From assembly GCA_013416635.1 (NCBI GenBank), contig JACCHT010000002.1, positions 186,001 to 250,000 of the forward strand: 64,000 nt of DNA, read 5' to 3'. Of the stretch, positions 39,578 through 49,817 are shown piece after piece. The translations under genes were made by a program, and so were the position numbers. Position 1 is the stretch's first letter. Each line of letters begins with the position of its first letter. This DNA comes from Candidatus Thiodubiliella endoseptemdiera (GTDB lineage: Bacteria; Pseudomonadota; Gammaproteobacteria; PS1; Pseudothioglobaceae). The notes beneath the pieces were generated by a model. It worked only from the letters and a program-made list of their open reading frames with translations. It did no database searches and was not told the origin of the DNA.

Positions 39578-39925
39578 TTAAATAATTGCCAAGACATTCT
39601 CGGGCGGTCGACCAATAACGGTGCCTTTATTAGTTTTCACAATTGGGCGTTCAATCAAGATTGGGTTGCCAATCATTGCTTGAATTAAATCGCCTTCACT
39701 GAGTGATTCATCGGCTAAATTATTGTCTTTGTAGGGTGCTTCGTGCGTCCGCATTAAGGCTCTAGCATTTATATCCAAGTCTTTAATCAGTGCTTTGAGC
39801 TCTTCGACAGTTGGTGTATTTTCTAAATATTTAATTACTTCAAAATCCACGCCTTTTTCTTCTAAAATACTTAAAGTCAATCTTGATTTTGTACATCTTG
39901 GATTGTGATAAATTTTTGCACTCAT
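39578..39925 (-). CDS. ArsC/YfgD-family glutaredoxin-dependent reductase
   Basis: 115 residues. The N-terminal IYHNPRCTKSRLTLSIL carries the catalytic Cys of the ArsC/Spx superfamily, and the C-terminal NPILIERPIVKTNKGTVIGRP is the family signature. Arsenate reductase is the usual label. Stand-alone YfgD-like members have no proven role, and no arsenic genes are nearby. It is divergent from the TlpA-like gene; the two start codons are 15 bases apart, so the promoters must overlap coding sequence. Confidence 0.85.
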   Translation of the reverse strand: MSAKIYHNPRCTKSRLTLSILEEKGVDFEVIKYLENTPTVEELKALIKDLDINARALMRTHEAPYKDNNLADESLSEGDLIQAMIGNPILIERPIVKTNKGTVIGRPPENVLAII

Positions 39926-39939
39926 TTGGTATACTCATT

Positions 39940-40440
39940 ATGAAAAAAATACTCATTATACTCGCTCTTATTTTACCTTTAGGTGCTGTTCAAGCAATTT
40001 CGTTGGACAGTCTTTTTGCCAAAAAAACCGTGCAATTGCCCAAATTTTCAGTCATAGATATGAATGGAAAAACGCATAACAATGACACAGTCAAAGGTAA
40101 ATATTTGGTGGTTAATTTTTGGGCAACTTGGTGTCCACCGTGTTTAAAAGAAATTCCTGCTTTTGTGGATTTTTATAACAAGTATTCAGATAAAGTGGAA
40201 ATATTGGGTATGGATTATGAAAATGCTGATAAAGAAAGAATTGCCGAATTTACGGATACTTTTATGGTAAATTATCCGATTATCTTATCCACGAGTAACA
40301 ATCAACCTGCATTCAAAAAATTTGGCGAAGTGGTTGGAATGCCAACAACTTATGTGTATGCACCTGACGGTGCGTTGGTTGATTATTATATGGGTGCGAT
40401 TGATATGAAAGTACTAAAAAAGGCAATTCGAGTCAAGTAA
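39940..40440 (+). CDS. TlpA-like periplasmic thioredoxin
   Basis: 166 residues from the ATG at 39940. A signal peptide KKILIILALILPLGAVQA leads to a thioredoxin fold with the redox site NFWATWCPPCLKEIPAF and the cis-Pro in VVGMPTTYVYAP. Such proteins reduce periplasmic disulfides, often for cytochrome c maturation. A longer frame begins at 39883 but lies within the divergent arsC-like gene and lacks a signal-peptide reason. Its end overlaps the convergent epmB by 8 bases. Confidence 0.88.
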   Translation: MKKILIILALILPLGAVQAISLDSLFAKKTVQLPKFSVIDMNGKTHNNDTVKGKYLVVNFWATWCPPCLKEIPAFVDFYNKYSDKVEILGMDYENADKERIAEFTDTFMVNYPIILSTSNNQPAFKKFGEVVGMPTTYVYAPDGALVDYYMGAIDMKVLKKAIRVK

Positions 40441-41373
40441 CCAAAGTCTTAAATGCTAAATTTTCATCTCTAACCAATCGTGGCACTAAATAACCGCTGA
40501 GTTTTTTACTTAATTCCTTATGCAGTTTGACAGAGTCTTCATCACTGACTAAAAAGTGTTCTGCACCATTTACCTTGTCCAATAAATGTAAATAATACGG
40601 CAAAATACCTAAATCAAATAAACCTAATGACAGTTTGCTCAAAACAGGTACAGAATCATTCACCCCTTTGAGTAAAACTGATTGATTTAATAAACTGATA
40701 TTACTGAGTTTTCGTATCGCTATCGCAAACTCATTTGAGAGTTCGTTGGCGTGATTAATGTGTAGCACCATCACCATATTGAGTGTGGTTTTGTTTAACA
40801 TTTTGATGAAATCAGGAGTGAGCCTACTCGGTGTTACCACGGCACTACGAGAGTGAATGCGCAAGGTTTTAATGTGTAAAATAACCTCAATTTTATCAAT
40901 CAATGATTGCAATTTTTCATCACTCAAACTTAGTGGATCGCCACCGCTCAATATCACTTCATCAATTTCTGTGTGCTGACGGATATAGTCTTCAATTTCT
41001 GCCCAATTACTGACGGCATCATGTTCGTTGTAATTAAAATTTTGTCGAAAACAATATTGGCAATGAATGGCGCAGACTCTGGATGCAATCAATAAAACTC
41101 GATTAGGGTATTTATGTATCAATCCTGCAACAGGTGAATTACTTTCATCTGCTAAAGGCGACGCACTGAAAGCATCTTGATGCTGAGTATTTACACTGAT
41201 AACTTGTTTTAATAAAGGATCGTTGGGGTTATTTTTATCAATAAGATTGGCAAATTCCAAAGGGATTTTAATTGGAAAACTTTGGTCTTGAAATTGTTGC
41301 ACCTGAAAAATGCATTACAATTGTCTGCCCCTTTGAGTGTATTGCGTGTGTTGTATTGCCAATGATTTCCCAT
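40433..41373 (-). CDS. epmB: EF-P lysine 2,3-aminomutase (N-terminal frameshift)
   Basis: EpmB is a radical-SAM enzyme that converts (S)-alpha-lysine to (R)-beta-lysine for elongation factor P. The cluster motif is CAIHCQYCFR. NPNDPLLKQVI precedes it, and EVILSGGDPLSLSD and HINHANELSNE follow. An added T near 41308 extends the frame to the ATG at 41373 (GNHWQYNTRNTLKGAD), restoring the usual N-terminus and about 313 residues. That ATG lies only about ten bases beyond a terminator hairpin, and no Shine-Dalgarno is visible. Confidence 0.9.
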
Positions 41374-41380
41374 AATAAAA

Positions 41381-41405
41381 AACCCCGTTAAAAAACGGGG
41401 CTTTT
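41381..41405 (-). terminator. Strong terminator upstream of epmB
   Basis: A stem of AACCCCGTT/AACGGGG type with an A-rich loop. On the minus strand the G-rich arm is followed by TTTTTTATTA. It ends transcription of the small gene at 41428 and lies so close to the epmB start that read-through would be needed to express epmB from upstream. Confidence 0.88.
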
Positions 41406-41427
41406 AAAAAAATATTTTAATCAGTGA

Positions 41428-41611
41428 TTAACAAAAATTTGCAAAGTTTGCATCAGTTTGTTCTTTGCCATCTTCGTATCCTGACTCATATTCATCAGTA
41501 ATTCTCTGCTCTTCAAGCTCTGGATTATGTAAGAAACCCGCTACCCAACCCTGGATATAGTTGTCGTTTACGCCCATTTCTTCCATTTTTTACACCTTCG
41601 TAGTAAGTCAT
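41428..41611 (-). CDS. Small acidic protein of about 60 residues, unknown
   Basis: A good AAGGAG lies seven bases before the ATG at 41611. The reading then gives TYYEGVKNGRNG and, after a frame change near 41570, VNDNYIQGWVAGFLHNP and EEQRITDEYESGYEDG, ending NFANFC. A shorter start at 41585 (EEMGVNDNYIQGW) needs no frame change. The recurring Y-x-x-G-x-x-x-G pattern recalls ribosome modulation factor-like small proteins, but I cannot assign a family. A terminator follows the stop codon directly. Confidence 0.6.
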
Positions 41612-41738
41612 TACTGATACTCCTTAATTTTTATTTAAATAATGTTTATAATTTCACCCTCTGATATCAAACAAAATTGCTGGATATAAGAGAAAGGTAA
41701 TATTATAACCATTTAAAAATAAAATACAACGAAAAAAT

Positions 41739-43903
41739 ATGAATTTATCTGAAATAATCGACGGACTTAATGACAATCAATCTCAATCAGTAATTTTGGA
41801 AGAAGGTCAGAATGCCCTGATACTTGCAGGTGCAGGCTCTGGTAAGACACGAGTATTGACACATCGTATTGCTTATTTAGTAACGCAAAAAAATGTTCAT
41901 ATTGACGCTATCTTAGCAGTCACTTTTACCAATAAAGCATCAAGGAAATGCGTGAACGACTTGAAATGCTATTAAGACGCCCAATTAGGACGATGTGGGT
42001 GGGGACTTTTCACGGTTTGGCACACCGATTATTGCGTACTCACGCTGCTGAAGCCAACCTTAGCCCACAATTTCAAATCCTTGACCAGCAAGACCAATAT
42101 CGTATTGTTAAACGACTAATGAAAGAAAATGAGATTGATGAATCTAAATTCCCTGTTCGTAAGGTGCAATGGTTCATCAATCAGCAAAAAGATGAAGGCA
42201 TTCGTCCTGGCGATATTGACGCTGGACACAATTATTTTGTAAAGAAAAGCCTTGAAGTGTTTACCTTATATGAAAAACATTGCAATGCCAATGGCTTGAT
42301 TGATTTTGCTGAATTGTTGGTGCGCAGTTATGAATTGTTAAAAAATAATCCTGCGTTGTTAACGCACTATCAAGAACGCTTTCAGCACATTTTAGTTGAT
42401 GAGTTTCAAGACACCAATACCGTGCAATATCGATGGATTAAGCAATTGTTCAATGGCAAAAATAATGTCTTTTGTGTTGGCGATGATGACCAATCTATTT
42501 ACGGTTGGCGTGGAGCAAAAATTGAAAATATCACAAAACTTGAAACCGATTTTGCACCAATTCAAACCATTCGCCTTGAGCAAAATTATCGTTCAACAGG
42601 CAATATTCTCAATGCCTCAAATGCACTAATTGCCCATAATAAAAACCGTATGGGTAAGTCGCTATGGACGGATGCAGGCGATGGTGAGTTGATTAATTTA
42701 TACGAAGCGCGTACCGAAATCGATGAGGCAGATTATGTCGTTAGCACAATTCAAAAACACATTAATGATGGCACACCAGCCAATCAATGCGCCATTCTTT
42801 ATCGCTCAAATGCACAGTCCAGAGCATTTGAAGAACGATTGATTAAATACAATGTGCCTTATATTATTTATGGCGGTTTGCGTTTTTTCGAGCGTGCCGA
42901 GATTAAGGATGCCCTCTGCTATTTACGCTTGATGGAGAACACCGAAGATAGCGTTGCCCTTGAACGCATTATCAATTTTCCAACCCGTGGTATCGGCAAT
43001 GCTACGGTTGAAAAAATACGCGAGTTTGCCAATATGAATCAAACAAGCTTATTCCAAGCAGCTACTAGCATAGCATCAACCTTGCCAACCCGTGCTGCTA
43101 ATGCCTTAGTCGGGTTTATTCACCTCATTGAAGAAATGCAAGACCATGCTAAAAATTTAGATTTATCTGAAAAAGTGGCTTATTTAATCAAACAATCGGG
43201 TTTAGTTACTCATTATGCTAACGATAAAATTGACAAAACAGGCAGTAAACCTGCCAACCTTGAAGAACTCATCGCCGCTGCTGGACAATACAACCACGAA
43301 GAAGACAGTGAAATGAACGAAGTTACAGGCTTTATCTCTCTCGCATCACTTGATTCTAGTGGCGATAGCAGTGCTCCACCAACGCAAAATGTGCAATTAA
43401 TGACCATTCATTCCGCCAAAGGCTTAGAGTTTCCATATGTATTTTTGACGGGGATGGAAGAAGATTTATTCCCATCAAGACAATCCAAAGACGAACCACA
43501 TTTATTAGATGAAGAAAGACGCTTATGCTATGTCGGTATGACGCGTTCAATGAAAAAACTGACGCTCTCATTCGCGATAAAACGCTTCCTACACGGGCAA
43601 TCTATCTACGCCTACCCTTCTCGATTTTTGTCAGAGTTCCCAAGAGAATACCTAAATGAAATCAAACAAAAATATGGCGCAACTCAAGAAAATTACAAAA
43701 AAGATGATATCTTTAACCAAGATATCAAACCACAAGCAAATGGTGATTTATCCATAGGTAGAACCGTCAAGCATAGTAAATTTGGATTTGGTACAATTCT
43801 TAATTTTGAAGGTGAAGGCGACAGCGCCCGAGTGCAAGTCAAATTCAAAACTGCAGGAACAAAATGGTTGATTAGCTCGTATGCTAACTTAGAATTCGTT
43901 TAG
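41739..43903 (+). CDS. uvrD: DNA helicase II (UvrD/Rep type, frameshifted)
   Basis: A superfamily 1A helicase of about 720 residues for repair and replication restart. Motif I is [15 protein letters not shown], motif [11 protein letters not shown], motif [15 protein letters not shown], motif IV EQNYRST, motif [12 protein letters not shown] and motif VI YVGMTRS. The C-terminal [13 protein letters not shown] tudor-like tail is typical of UvrD. One A added near 41944 joins [14 protein letters not shown]. It is a single-gene unit, convergent with the djlA-like gene, with 3 bases between stops. Confidence 0.95.
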
Positions 43904-43906
43904 TTT

Positions 43907-44638
43907 TTAAAGACTGCGATGTTTTTTAATACTGTCATAGGCCTTATTAATCTTCTTTGACTGCTCGTTGGCAAAATCCATAAACTCTTTAGGCAATCCT
44001 TTTGATTGAATTTTATCGGGGTGATAAGCACCTATGGCTTTTCTATAAGCTCTTTTTATTTCTTTATCGGTGCTGTTGATGTGGCAATTGAGTAATTCAT
44101 AATGTTCATTTATGCCACTGGTTTGATGGGTGTTTCCTGAAGAGGTGTTGCTGTATTTATGATAAATATTGTCGTTTAAACCTAAATATCGGGGTATTTC
44201 TCTTAAAATATTTTCTTCTTCTGGGTGAATTGTGCCATCAGAATAGGCAACATCCCAAAGCACGGCATAAGTGATTTCACACATTTCTTTGCTGGCAGTT
44301 GCTCTGTATTGGCTGGCGTATTGGTAAATAGATTTTGTGTTAGATGACGCTTCTCTAAAGGCGTTAATAGCCGTCTTTTTATCTTCACTATTCAGCCTTA
44401 TGGTGCCCATAAAGCGAGTAACGGCTTCAATTTCTTCTTTGCTGATGATACCGTCTGCTTTTGCTATCTTTGCAAGTATTGAAAAGAGAGAAGTGAGAAA
44501 CGACTCTGTTGCTTCATTGTGTTTATTGGTAAGAGATGCGTTCATGGCGGATTTCACTACCCAGCCTAGCAAAACGCCAATTAATGCCCCAATATAGCCA
44601 TTAATCGAATAACCTAAAATGGCGGCTAAAAAAATCAT
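43907..44638 (-). CDS. djlA: DjlA-like TerB/DnaJ membrane protein
   Basis: 243 residues. An N-terminal glycine-rich membrane helix (LGYSINGYIGALIGVLLG) is followed by a TerB domain (LAKIAKADGIISKEEIE and VAYSDGTIHPEEE). A C-terminal J domain has AYRKAIGAYHPDKI with the HPD motif. This is the arrangement of DjlA, a membrane-anchored co-chaperone of DnaK. It is followed closely by the small 44639 gene, nagZ and ampG on the same strand upstream, suggesting one operon. Confidence 0.88.
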   Translation of the reverse strand: MIFLAAILGYSINGYIGALIGVLLGWVVKSAMNASLTNKHNEATESFLTSLFSILAKIAKADGIISKEEIEAVTRFMGTIRLNSEDKKTAINAFREASSNTKSIYQYASQYRATASKEMCEITYAVLWDVAYSDGTIHPEEENILREIPRYLGLNDNIYHKYSNTSSGNTHQTSGINEHYELLNCHINSTDKEIKRAYRKAIGAYHPDKIQSKGLPKEFMDFANEQSKKINKAYDSIKKHRSL

Positions 44639-44917
44639 TTAATTTAATGTCTTTTTTAAATCGTCAACGGAAACGCTTTGTACCGTTTGTTCATCAGTAT
44701 AAACGGGTTTCATCTTGGTGTGTGTGCCGCTGTCTTTTTCAATTGCCACTTGTCTGGAAACAACAATATCCAAACAGTCAGTAATCATTTTTTGCGTTTG
44801 TTCTGTCAGTGGATGACGCATTCCGGGCTTGGTCATTGTGTCCTTTGCAGACAGAAATAAGGGTTTTTCTGACCGCGCTTAATAAGCGGATTTCAAAGTC
44901 TGGAGTTTTTTGCTCAT
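44639..44917 (-). CDS. Small conserved-looking protein of about 92 residues (frameshifted)
   Basis: The last 65 residues are open (TKPGMRHPLTEQTQKMITD). Adding one A near 44901 and removing one G near 44846 gives a longer N-terminus, SKKTPDFEIRLLSAVRK, starting at the ATG 44917. That ATG overlaps the nagZ stop in ATGA fashion. The overlap supports this start. I do not recognise the family; it is soluble and charged. It lies between nagZ and djlA in the same direction. Confidence 0.65.
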
Positions 44918-45900
44918 AATAATTCCTGAATGGCTTGTTGATGAATTTCAAGCGCTATTTTATACTCATCGGCAAGATAACCTCTCATTGATTGTAATTT
45001 TTCACTACCTGGCCATTCTTTATCAATGACTTTTTCTACCAACTCGGGGTGATTGCAAATGAGTACCATATCACACCCACTTTCAAGCGATACTTTCACG
45101 CGTTTAACAATGTCTTTGTAAAAATGCGCACCTTGCATTGATAAATCATCACTAAACACCACGCCATTAAAACCGAGTTGTGCTTGCAAAATTTCTTTAA
45201 TCCATTTTGATGAAAAACCCGCTGGCTTATCATCCACTTCAGAATACACCACATGTGCTGGCATTACTGCGTCCAAACCGTGATGCACCAAGTCTTTAAA
45301 AATCGACATATCTTTATTAATCTCATCCATCGACCGTTCATCAATTGGCAAATCTAGGTGCGAATCTGCCACCACAAATCCATGCCCAGGGAAGTGTTTG
45401 CCTACGCATTTCATTCCTGCATCATGCATTCCTGCAATCAATGCACCTGCCAATTTAACCACCGCATCTGGGTTAGAATGGAATGCCCTATCGCCAATCA
45501 CCGAAGAATTACCATGGTCTAAATCCAGCACAGGGGCAAAAGAAAAATCAATGTCAATTGCCAATAATTCTGCCGCCAAAACAAAACCACAAGAATGTGC
45601 TTGCTCTAAGGCTAAATCTGGATTTTGGTCATAAATTTTGCCCAATTTTTCCATTGCTGGAAGGCGAGTGAAGCCCCTCTTAAAGCGTTGCACTCTACCG
45701 CCTTCGTGATCCACGGCAATCAATAAATTTTGATTGGACAAGCGAATAGATTTAATCAACTCTGTTACTTGATAAATATCTTCAAAATTACGCGAGAATA
45801 AAATAACACCGCCAATACTCGGCTTTGCCAATTGCACTTTTTCCGCCTCCGTGAGCGTTAAGCCCGATACATCCATCATTATTGAACCCATCATAATCAA
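44914..45900 (-). CDS. nagZ: Beta-N-acetylhexosaminidase
   Basis: NagZ is a glycoside hydrolase family 3 enzyme that removes GlcNAc from anhydromuropeptides during peptidoglycan recycling. The signature KHFPGHGFVVADSHLDLP contains the flexible His-Asp catalytic loop. AVDHEGGRVQRF and VVFSDDLSMQGA with the nucleophilic Asp are present. At 328 residues it is of usual length. ampG, which imports its substrate, ends 5 bases upstream, so the two functions are linked in one operon. Confidence 0.96.
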   Translation of the reverse strand: MIMMGSIMMDVSGLTLTEAEKVQLAKPSIGGVILFSRNFEDIYQVTELIKSIRLSNQNLLIAVDHEGGRVQRFKRGFTRLPAMEKLGKIYDQNPDLALEQAHSCGFVLAAELLAIDIDFSFAPVLDLDHGNSSVIGDRAFHSNPDAVVKLAGALIAGMHDAGMKCVGKHFPGHGFVVADSHLDLPIDERSMDEINKDMSIFKDLVHHGLDAVMPAHVVYSEVDDKPAGFSSKWIKEILQAQLGFNGVVFSDDLSMQGAHFYKDIVKRVKVSLESGCDMVLICNHPELVEKVIDKEWPGSEKLQSMRGYLADEYKIALEIHQQAIQELL

Positions 45901-45905
45901 TACCT

Positions 45906-47261
45906 TTAATTAAATATATGCTTAAATCTTCTGCTAATCCAAGCCAGCATAATCAGACTGGGAATAACCATCACAGCTGTTATTGCAAAGAATACAACCC
46001 ATTCCCCGCCAAAATCAGCCACCCAGTTTTGGGCCTCCAAACTATCCACCATCCAACCGCTACCACCTGCAAATAAAGTTCTACCAAAGTTGCCAGCCGA
46101 TGCCATTAATGCGTATTGTGTTGCGGTATAGGCACGATTTGTTAAGTGTGAAATAAACGCCACAAATGCTACCGTTGAGAAGGCTGCAGTGAAATTATCC
46201 AACAAAATTGCCATTGCAAATACCGTGGTATCTGGGCCGACAAACGCCAAATAAGAAAAAATTAAATTAGTGGATGCCATTGCGATACCGCTAATCATCA
46301 ACCCACGCACTAAGCCATAATGCACGGTAATCATACTGGCAACAATTGAGAAAAATACCGTTAATACCGAGCCGACTAATTTAGAATAAGTGGCAATTTC
46401 GCTTGTAGTAAAACCGATTTCTTTGTAAAAAATTAACGACATTCTGCCCAAAAATGCCTCGCCAATTTTAAAAAACACAATAAACAATAAAATAATAATA
46501 GCAGTTTTGCCAAAACGCACAAAGAAATCTTTAAGTGGCTCAACCGCCGTGGACAAAAACCATGCGCTTATCTTTTGCCATAGATTGTGCCCACCCAATA
46601 AATTCTCATACTCTTTTTGTGCCTGTTCTTGCACGACTTCTCGTTGAGATTCTGGCTCATCTAGCCATAAAGTATTTAAAATAAAACCCACCACAAAGAT
46701 GCTAATAATCAAATAAACCGATGACCAATCTTGTCCAAAATCGGACAAATATAATGCCACTGCTCCAAGAAAACCATAACCGACCCACCAGCCAGAAGTT
46801 GCCATCGCTGCTGTCGCAGGCAGTTTGTCCTTTTCTGCCAAACTAAACGCATCAATTCGATAGGCATCAATCACGATATCCTGCGTACTCGACACAATAG
46901 CAACCAACAAAGCCAATAAACTAACCCAAACCAAACTGTTTTTTGGGTCGGTAAAAGAAATAGCAATAATTAGCAAAAGTAACAAACTTTGCAACACCAA
47001 AAGCCACGAACGACGCTGTCCAAATCGCTTAGTCAGTATAGGAATTTGCACCCTGTCCAACAAAGGTGCCCATAGCCAGTTGATAGAATACACCGCAAAA
47101 ACTGAACCGAAAAAACCAATCGCCGTGCGTGTCAGCCCTGCATCTTTGAGCCATAAAGTCATTGCCGAACCGATGATTACCCACGGAAAACCACTGGCAA
47201 TACCATTTAAAAAAATAAACAACATTCTTTTATCTAAATAAGTTACTAATAATTTATTCAT
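45906..47261 (-). CDS. ampG: AmpG-type muropeptide permease (MFS)
   Basis: 451 residues with 12 to 14 hydrophobic segments. LFIFLNGIASGFPWVIIGSA opens the first helix, and KDAGLTRTAIGFFG, SSTQDIVIDAYRID and ATSGWWVGYGFLG match AmpG. The protein brings GlcNAc-anhydroMurNAc peptides into the cytoplasm for NagZ. The next upstream genes, rhodanese and YkuD, are directly attached. Confidence 0.92.
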   Translation of the reverse strand: MNKLLVTYLDKRMLFIFLNGIASGFPWVIIGSAMTLWLKDAGLTRTAIGFFGSVFAVYSINWLWAPLLDRVQIPILTKRFGQRRSWLLVLQSLLLLLIIAISFTDPKNSLVWVSLLALLVAIVSSTQDIVIDAYRIDAFSLAEKDKLPATAAMATSGWWVGYGFLGAVALYLSDFGQDWSSVYLIISIFVVGFILNTLWLDEPESQREVVQEQAQKEYENLLGGHNLWQKISAWFLSTAVEPLKDFFVRFGKTAIIILLFIVFFKIGEAFLGRMSLIFYKEIGFTTSEIATYSKLVGSVLTVFFSIVASMITVHYGLVRGLMISGIAMASTNLIFSYLAFVGPDTTVFAMAILLDNFTAAFSTVAFVAFISHLTNRAYTATQYALMASAGNFGRTLFAGGSGWMVDSLEAQNWVADFGGEWVVFFAITAVMVIPSLIMLAWISRRFKHIFN

Positions 47262-47663
47262 TTAACACTGCTCCCACTCCATTCCATCGTGTCGCCAGCC
47301 ATTAATATTACCACGCTGATTATGCTCATCAAGATCACCCTCAAATCCACTCACAATATGCGCAACATTGGTAAAACCGTGACTAATCAAGCATTGCCCC
47401 GCATCGGTAGAACGATAACCGCTACGACAAATTAAAATAATTTCTGTCCCTAATTGACAACCAAAACGCTTAACTGCTGCAATAAATTCATCTGTATGTG
47501 GCTCCCAATCTGGCTCATCCACCCAAGGCACAAAAATATGATTTAACGGTCTACCGACAAATTTATTCTCCGCCTCAGTCCGCACATCAATTAAAACCGC
47601 CGCAGGATTATCGCGCAATCGCGCACTGGCTTTTTTGGGTAAATATTGCGTTAATTGACTCAT
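47262..47663 (-). CDS. Rhodanese-domain protein
   Basis: 133 residues, one rhodanese domain. The active-site loop ILICRSGYRS contains the catalytic Cys, preceded by PAAVLIDVRTEAENKFVG and followed by DAGQCLISHGFTNVAHIVSGF. Such single-domain proteins transfer sulfane sulfur; the acceptor is unknown. It overlaps the YkuD gene by 4 bases and ends immediately before ampG. Confidence 0.9.
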   Translation of the reverse strand: MSQLTQYLPKKASARLRDNPAAVLIDVRTEAENKFVGRPLNHIFVPWVDEPDWEPHTDEFIAAVKRFGCQLGTEIILICRSGYRSTDAGQCLISHGFTNVAHIVSGFEGDLDEHNQRGNINGWRHDGMEWEQC

Positions 47664-48106
47664 TGCTCCATTATAACCACATCTTCGCCCACTTCAACCG
47701 TATCAAACATCGCAATCAACGCCTGATTACGCATCCGAATACAGCCCTTTGAACCTGGCACGCCCATCGGCACTTCGTCAGGCGTGCCGTGGATATAAAT
47801 ATAACGCTCTTTAGTATTTTGATTATGTATTTCAACGCCTTCTAACCAAAGAATTCGTGTCAAAATCCAATCTCTATCAGGATTCTCATGCAATAATGCT
47901 GGTGAAAAAACCTCCCCCGTTGGCACCCTACCAACCAACACTGCCCCCGCTTCAAGCTCCCCACCAATTTTCTCAGCAATTTTAAATCTCCCCGTTGGCG
48001 TGCAAAATGAGCCTTCTATTTCACCAATACCATTTTTGGCACTGCTAATCGAATAAGTTTTATCTGCAAACTTCAAGGTTTGATTGGCAATATTAATTTC
48101 TATCAT
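47660..48106 (-). CDS. L,D-transpeptidase (YkuD domain)
   Basis: 148 residues. The catalytic box is IYIHGTPDEVPMGVPGSKGCIRM, i.e. H-G-T then S-x-G-C-I-R with the nucleophilic Cys. TPTGRFKIAEKIGG fits the family. There is no signal peptide, which is unusual for an enzyme that normally acts on periplasmic peptidoglycan. Because it is next to ampG and nagZ, a cytoplasmic role on recycled muropeptides (as an L,D-carboxypeptidase) is possible. It overlaps rlmD and the rhodanese gene by 4 bases each. Confidence 0.88.
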   Translation of the reverse strand: MIEINIANQTLKFADKTYSISSAKNGIGEIEGSFCTPTGRFKIAEKIGGELEAGAVLVGRVPTGEVFSPALLHENPDRDWILTRILWLEGVEIHNQNTKERYIYIHGTPDEVPMGVPGSKGCIRMRNQALIAMFDTVEVGEDVVIMEQ

Positions 48107-49417
48107 TTTGTAAATAACGCAATCGATTCAACATGGGCAGTTTGCGGAAACATATCCATCACTCCTGCGGTTTCTAGTGTGTAACCCATCTCAATTAATT
48201 TTTCGGTATCTCGTGCCAAAGTCGCAGGATTACACGACACATAGACCAAGCGTTCAACACCAAGTTTGGGTAATAATTCCACAATTTCAATCGCCCCTGA
48301 ACGGGCGGGGTCAATCAGTGCTTTATTGTATTTTTTGCCTCTAAACCATTCAAAACCTGCCACTTCTTTAAATAAATCTGCCTTATAAAAATCCACATTT
48401 TGAATATCATTTCTCTGTGCATTTTCCTTGGCTCGTTCAATCAGCCCACTGTCACCTTCAATACCGACCACATATTTTGCATAACGCGCCATCGGCAAAG
48501 TGAAGTTACCCAAACCACAAAACAAATCAATCACTTCATCGTTGTTATTAAGAGCAAGCAAATCAATCGCCAATGACACCATCTTTTGATTCAATTTGAA
48601 ATTCACTTGAGTAAAATCTGTGGGCAAAACGCCATTTCAATATTGTACTTAGGGTGCGAATAAGTCAAAACGACTGGCTCGCCCAACGGTTTCACCGTCT
48701 CTTCGCCACCACTTTGGGTATAAAACGAAATGCCCAAATCACTGGCACAATCCAATAATATTTGCCCATCTTTTACACTTAACGGCTCAAGATGCCTCAG
48801 AATGAGTACCGTATTATTTTCAGCAACGGCAACCTCTAATTGTGGCACTTGTGATTTGATTGAAAGTTTTTCTATTGCACTACCTAACGCCACCAAATGT
48901 TCACCAATTGAAGGATGTAAGACTTCACACCTATCCATATTCGCAATCCAGCCTGATTTTTTTTCTCGAAAACCCACCAATACTTTATCTTTTTAGCCAC
49001 AAAACGCACCCCCAAACGCGCCTTACGCCGATAACCCCAATCTTGCACTTGTAAAGGTTCAAGCCAATTTTTTGGCTCAGTTTTGGCTTGCTGTTCGAAT
49101 GCATCTTTTAGCCATTTGCCTTTGGCATCAATTTGGTCTGCACTGGATAAATGTTGGAATGAACACCCCCCACAAATACCAAACACTGCACACTTTGGTG
49201 TAATACGCTTAGGTGATGCAACCAGCACTTCACTCACATCTGCTTCTTCAAATTTAGCACGCGAAAAAGCCCGTTCCGCAATCACTTTTTCACCCGGTAA
49301 TGCACCACTCACAAAAATCACTTTTTCCTCTAAATGCGCAATGCCTCGCCCTTCGTGAGAAAGCGATTCAATCTCTAATTCGTAAATTTTAGGTTTTAAT
49401 TTTCTTCTTCTGCCCAT
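48103..49417 (-). CDS. rlmD: 23S rRNA (uracil1939-C5)-methyltransferase (frameshifted twice)
   Basis: The N-terminal TRAM domain has YELEIESLSHEGRGIAHLE. The cysteines of the iron-sulfur cluster are in CAVFGICGGCSFQHLS. The SAM site is DLFCGLGNFTLPMARY, and the catalytic Cys lies in VYVSCNPATLARD. Three overlapping frames must be joined, near 48990 (KKIKYWVGFREKKSG) and near 48615, to give about 438 residues. It is the first gene of the long minus-strand set reaching djlA. Confidence 0.93.
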
Positions 49418-49599
49418 TTATACCCCCCTAAAATAGATTGTAATTCTGCACCGATTACATTGTCTTTTTGAGATTTAGAATAAACCGACATTAAAACAAT
49501 TTTTTGCTCTTTAAGTGCTTAATTCTTAATTCTACAATTCTACATCTCCTCAACCGCAAACCAAAAATCACTTTTAAAATTTCTATTGAATGCATTCTC
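49396..49599 (-). pseudogene. Remnant of a RelE/HigB-type toxin
   Basis: Upstream of and overlapping the rlmD start, the minus strand reads KEQKIVLMSVYSKSQKDN followed by ELQSILGGYKWAEEEN and a stop at 49396. This is the style of a RelE/HigB toxin C-terminus. Farther upstream, another frame gives DIEQGRMHSIEILK, possibly antitoxin sequence. No start and no complete domain remain. The identification rests on a short stretch and is weak. Confidence 0.4.
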
Positions 49600-49646
49600 C
49601 CTTGCTCAATATCATTAAAACTATTACAAACTTAAAGACTCATCAA

Positions 49647-49807
49647 GAGACCTTTGCATAAATAGGAATGATTAGCAAAATGACAGATTTTATTAAATTG
49701 GAAATTTTTTAAATCCACTCCTAGCAGGGCTAAGGGTGTTTTTAAAAAGTTTGTAATTTGATGAAAGATGGCGTTTTGATGATTATTCATATTTATGCAA
49801 AGGTCTC
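49647..49807 (-). mobile_element. MITE copy
   Basis: A full 161-bp copy flanked by ATCAA duplicates. It separates the rlmD region and toxin remnant from the small secreted-protein gene at 49818, whose stop is 10 bases away. Confidence 0.96.
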
Positions 49808-49817
49808 ATCAAGATAA

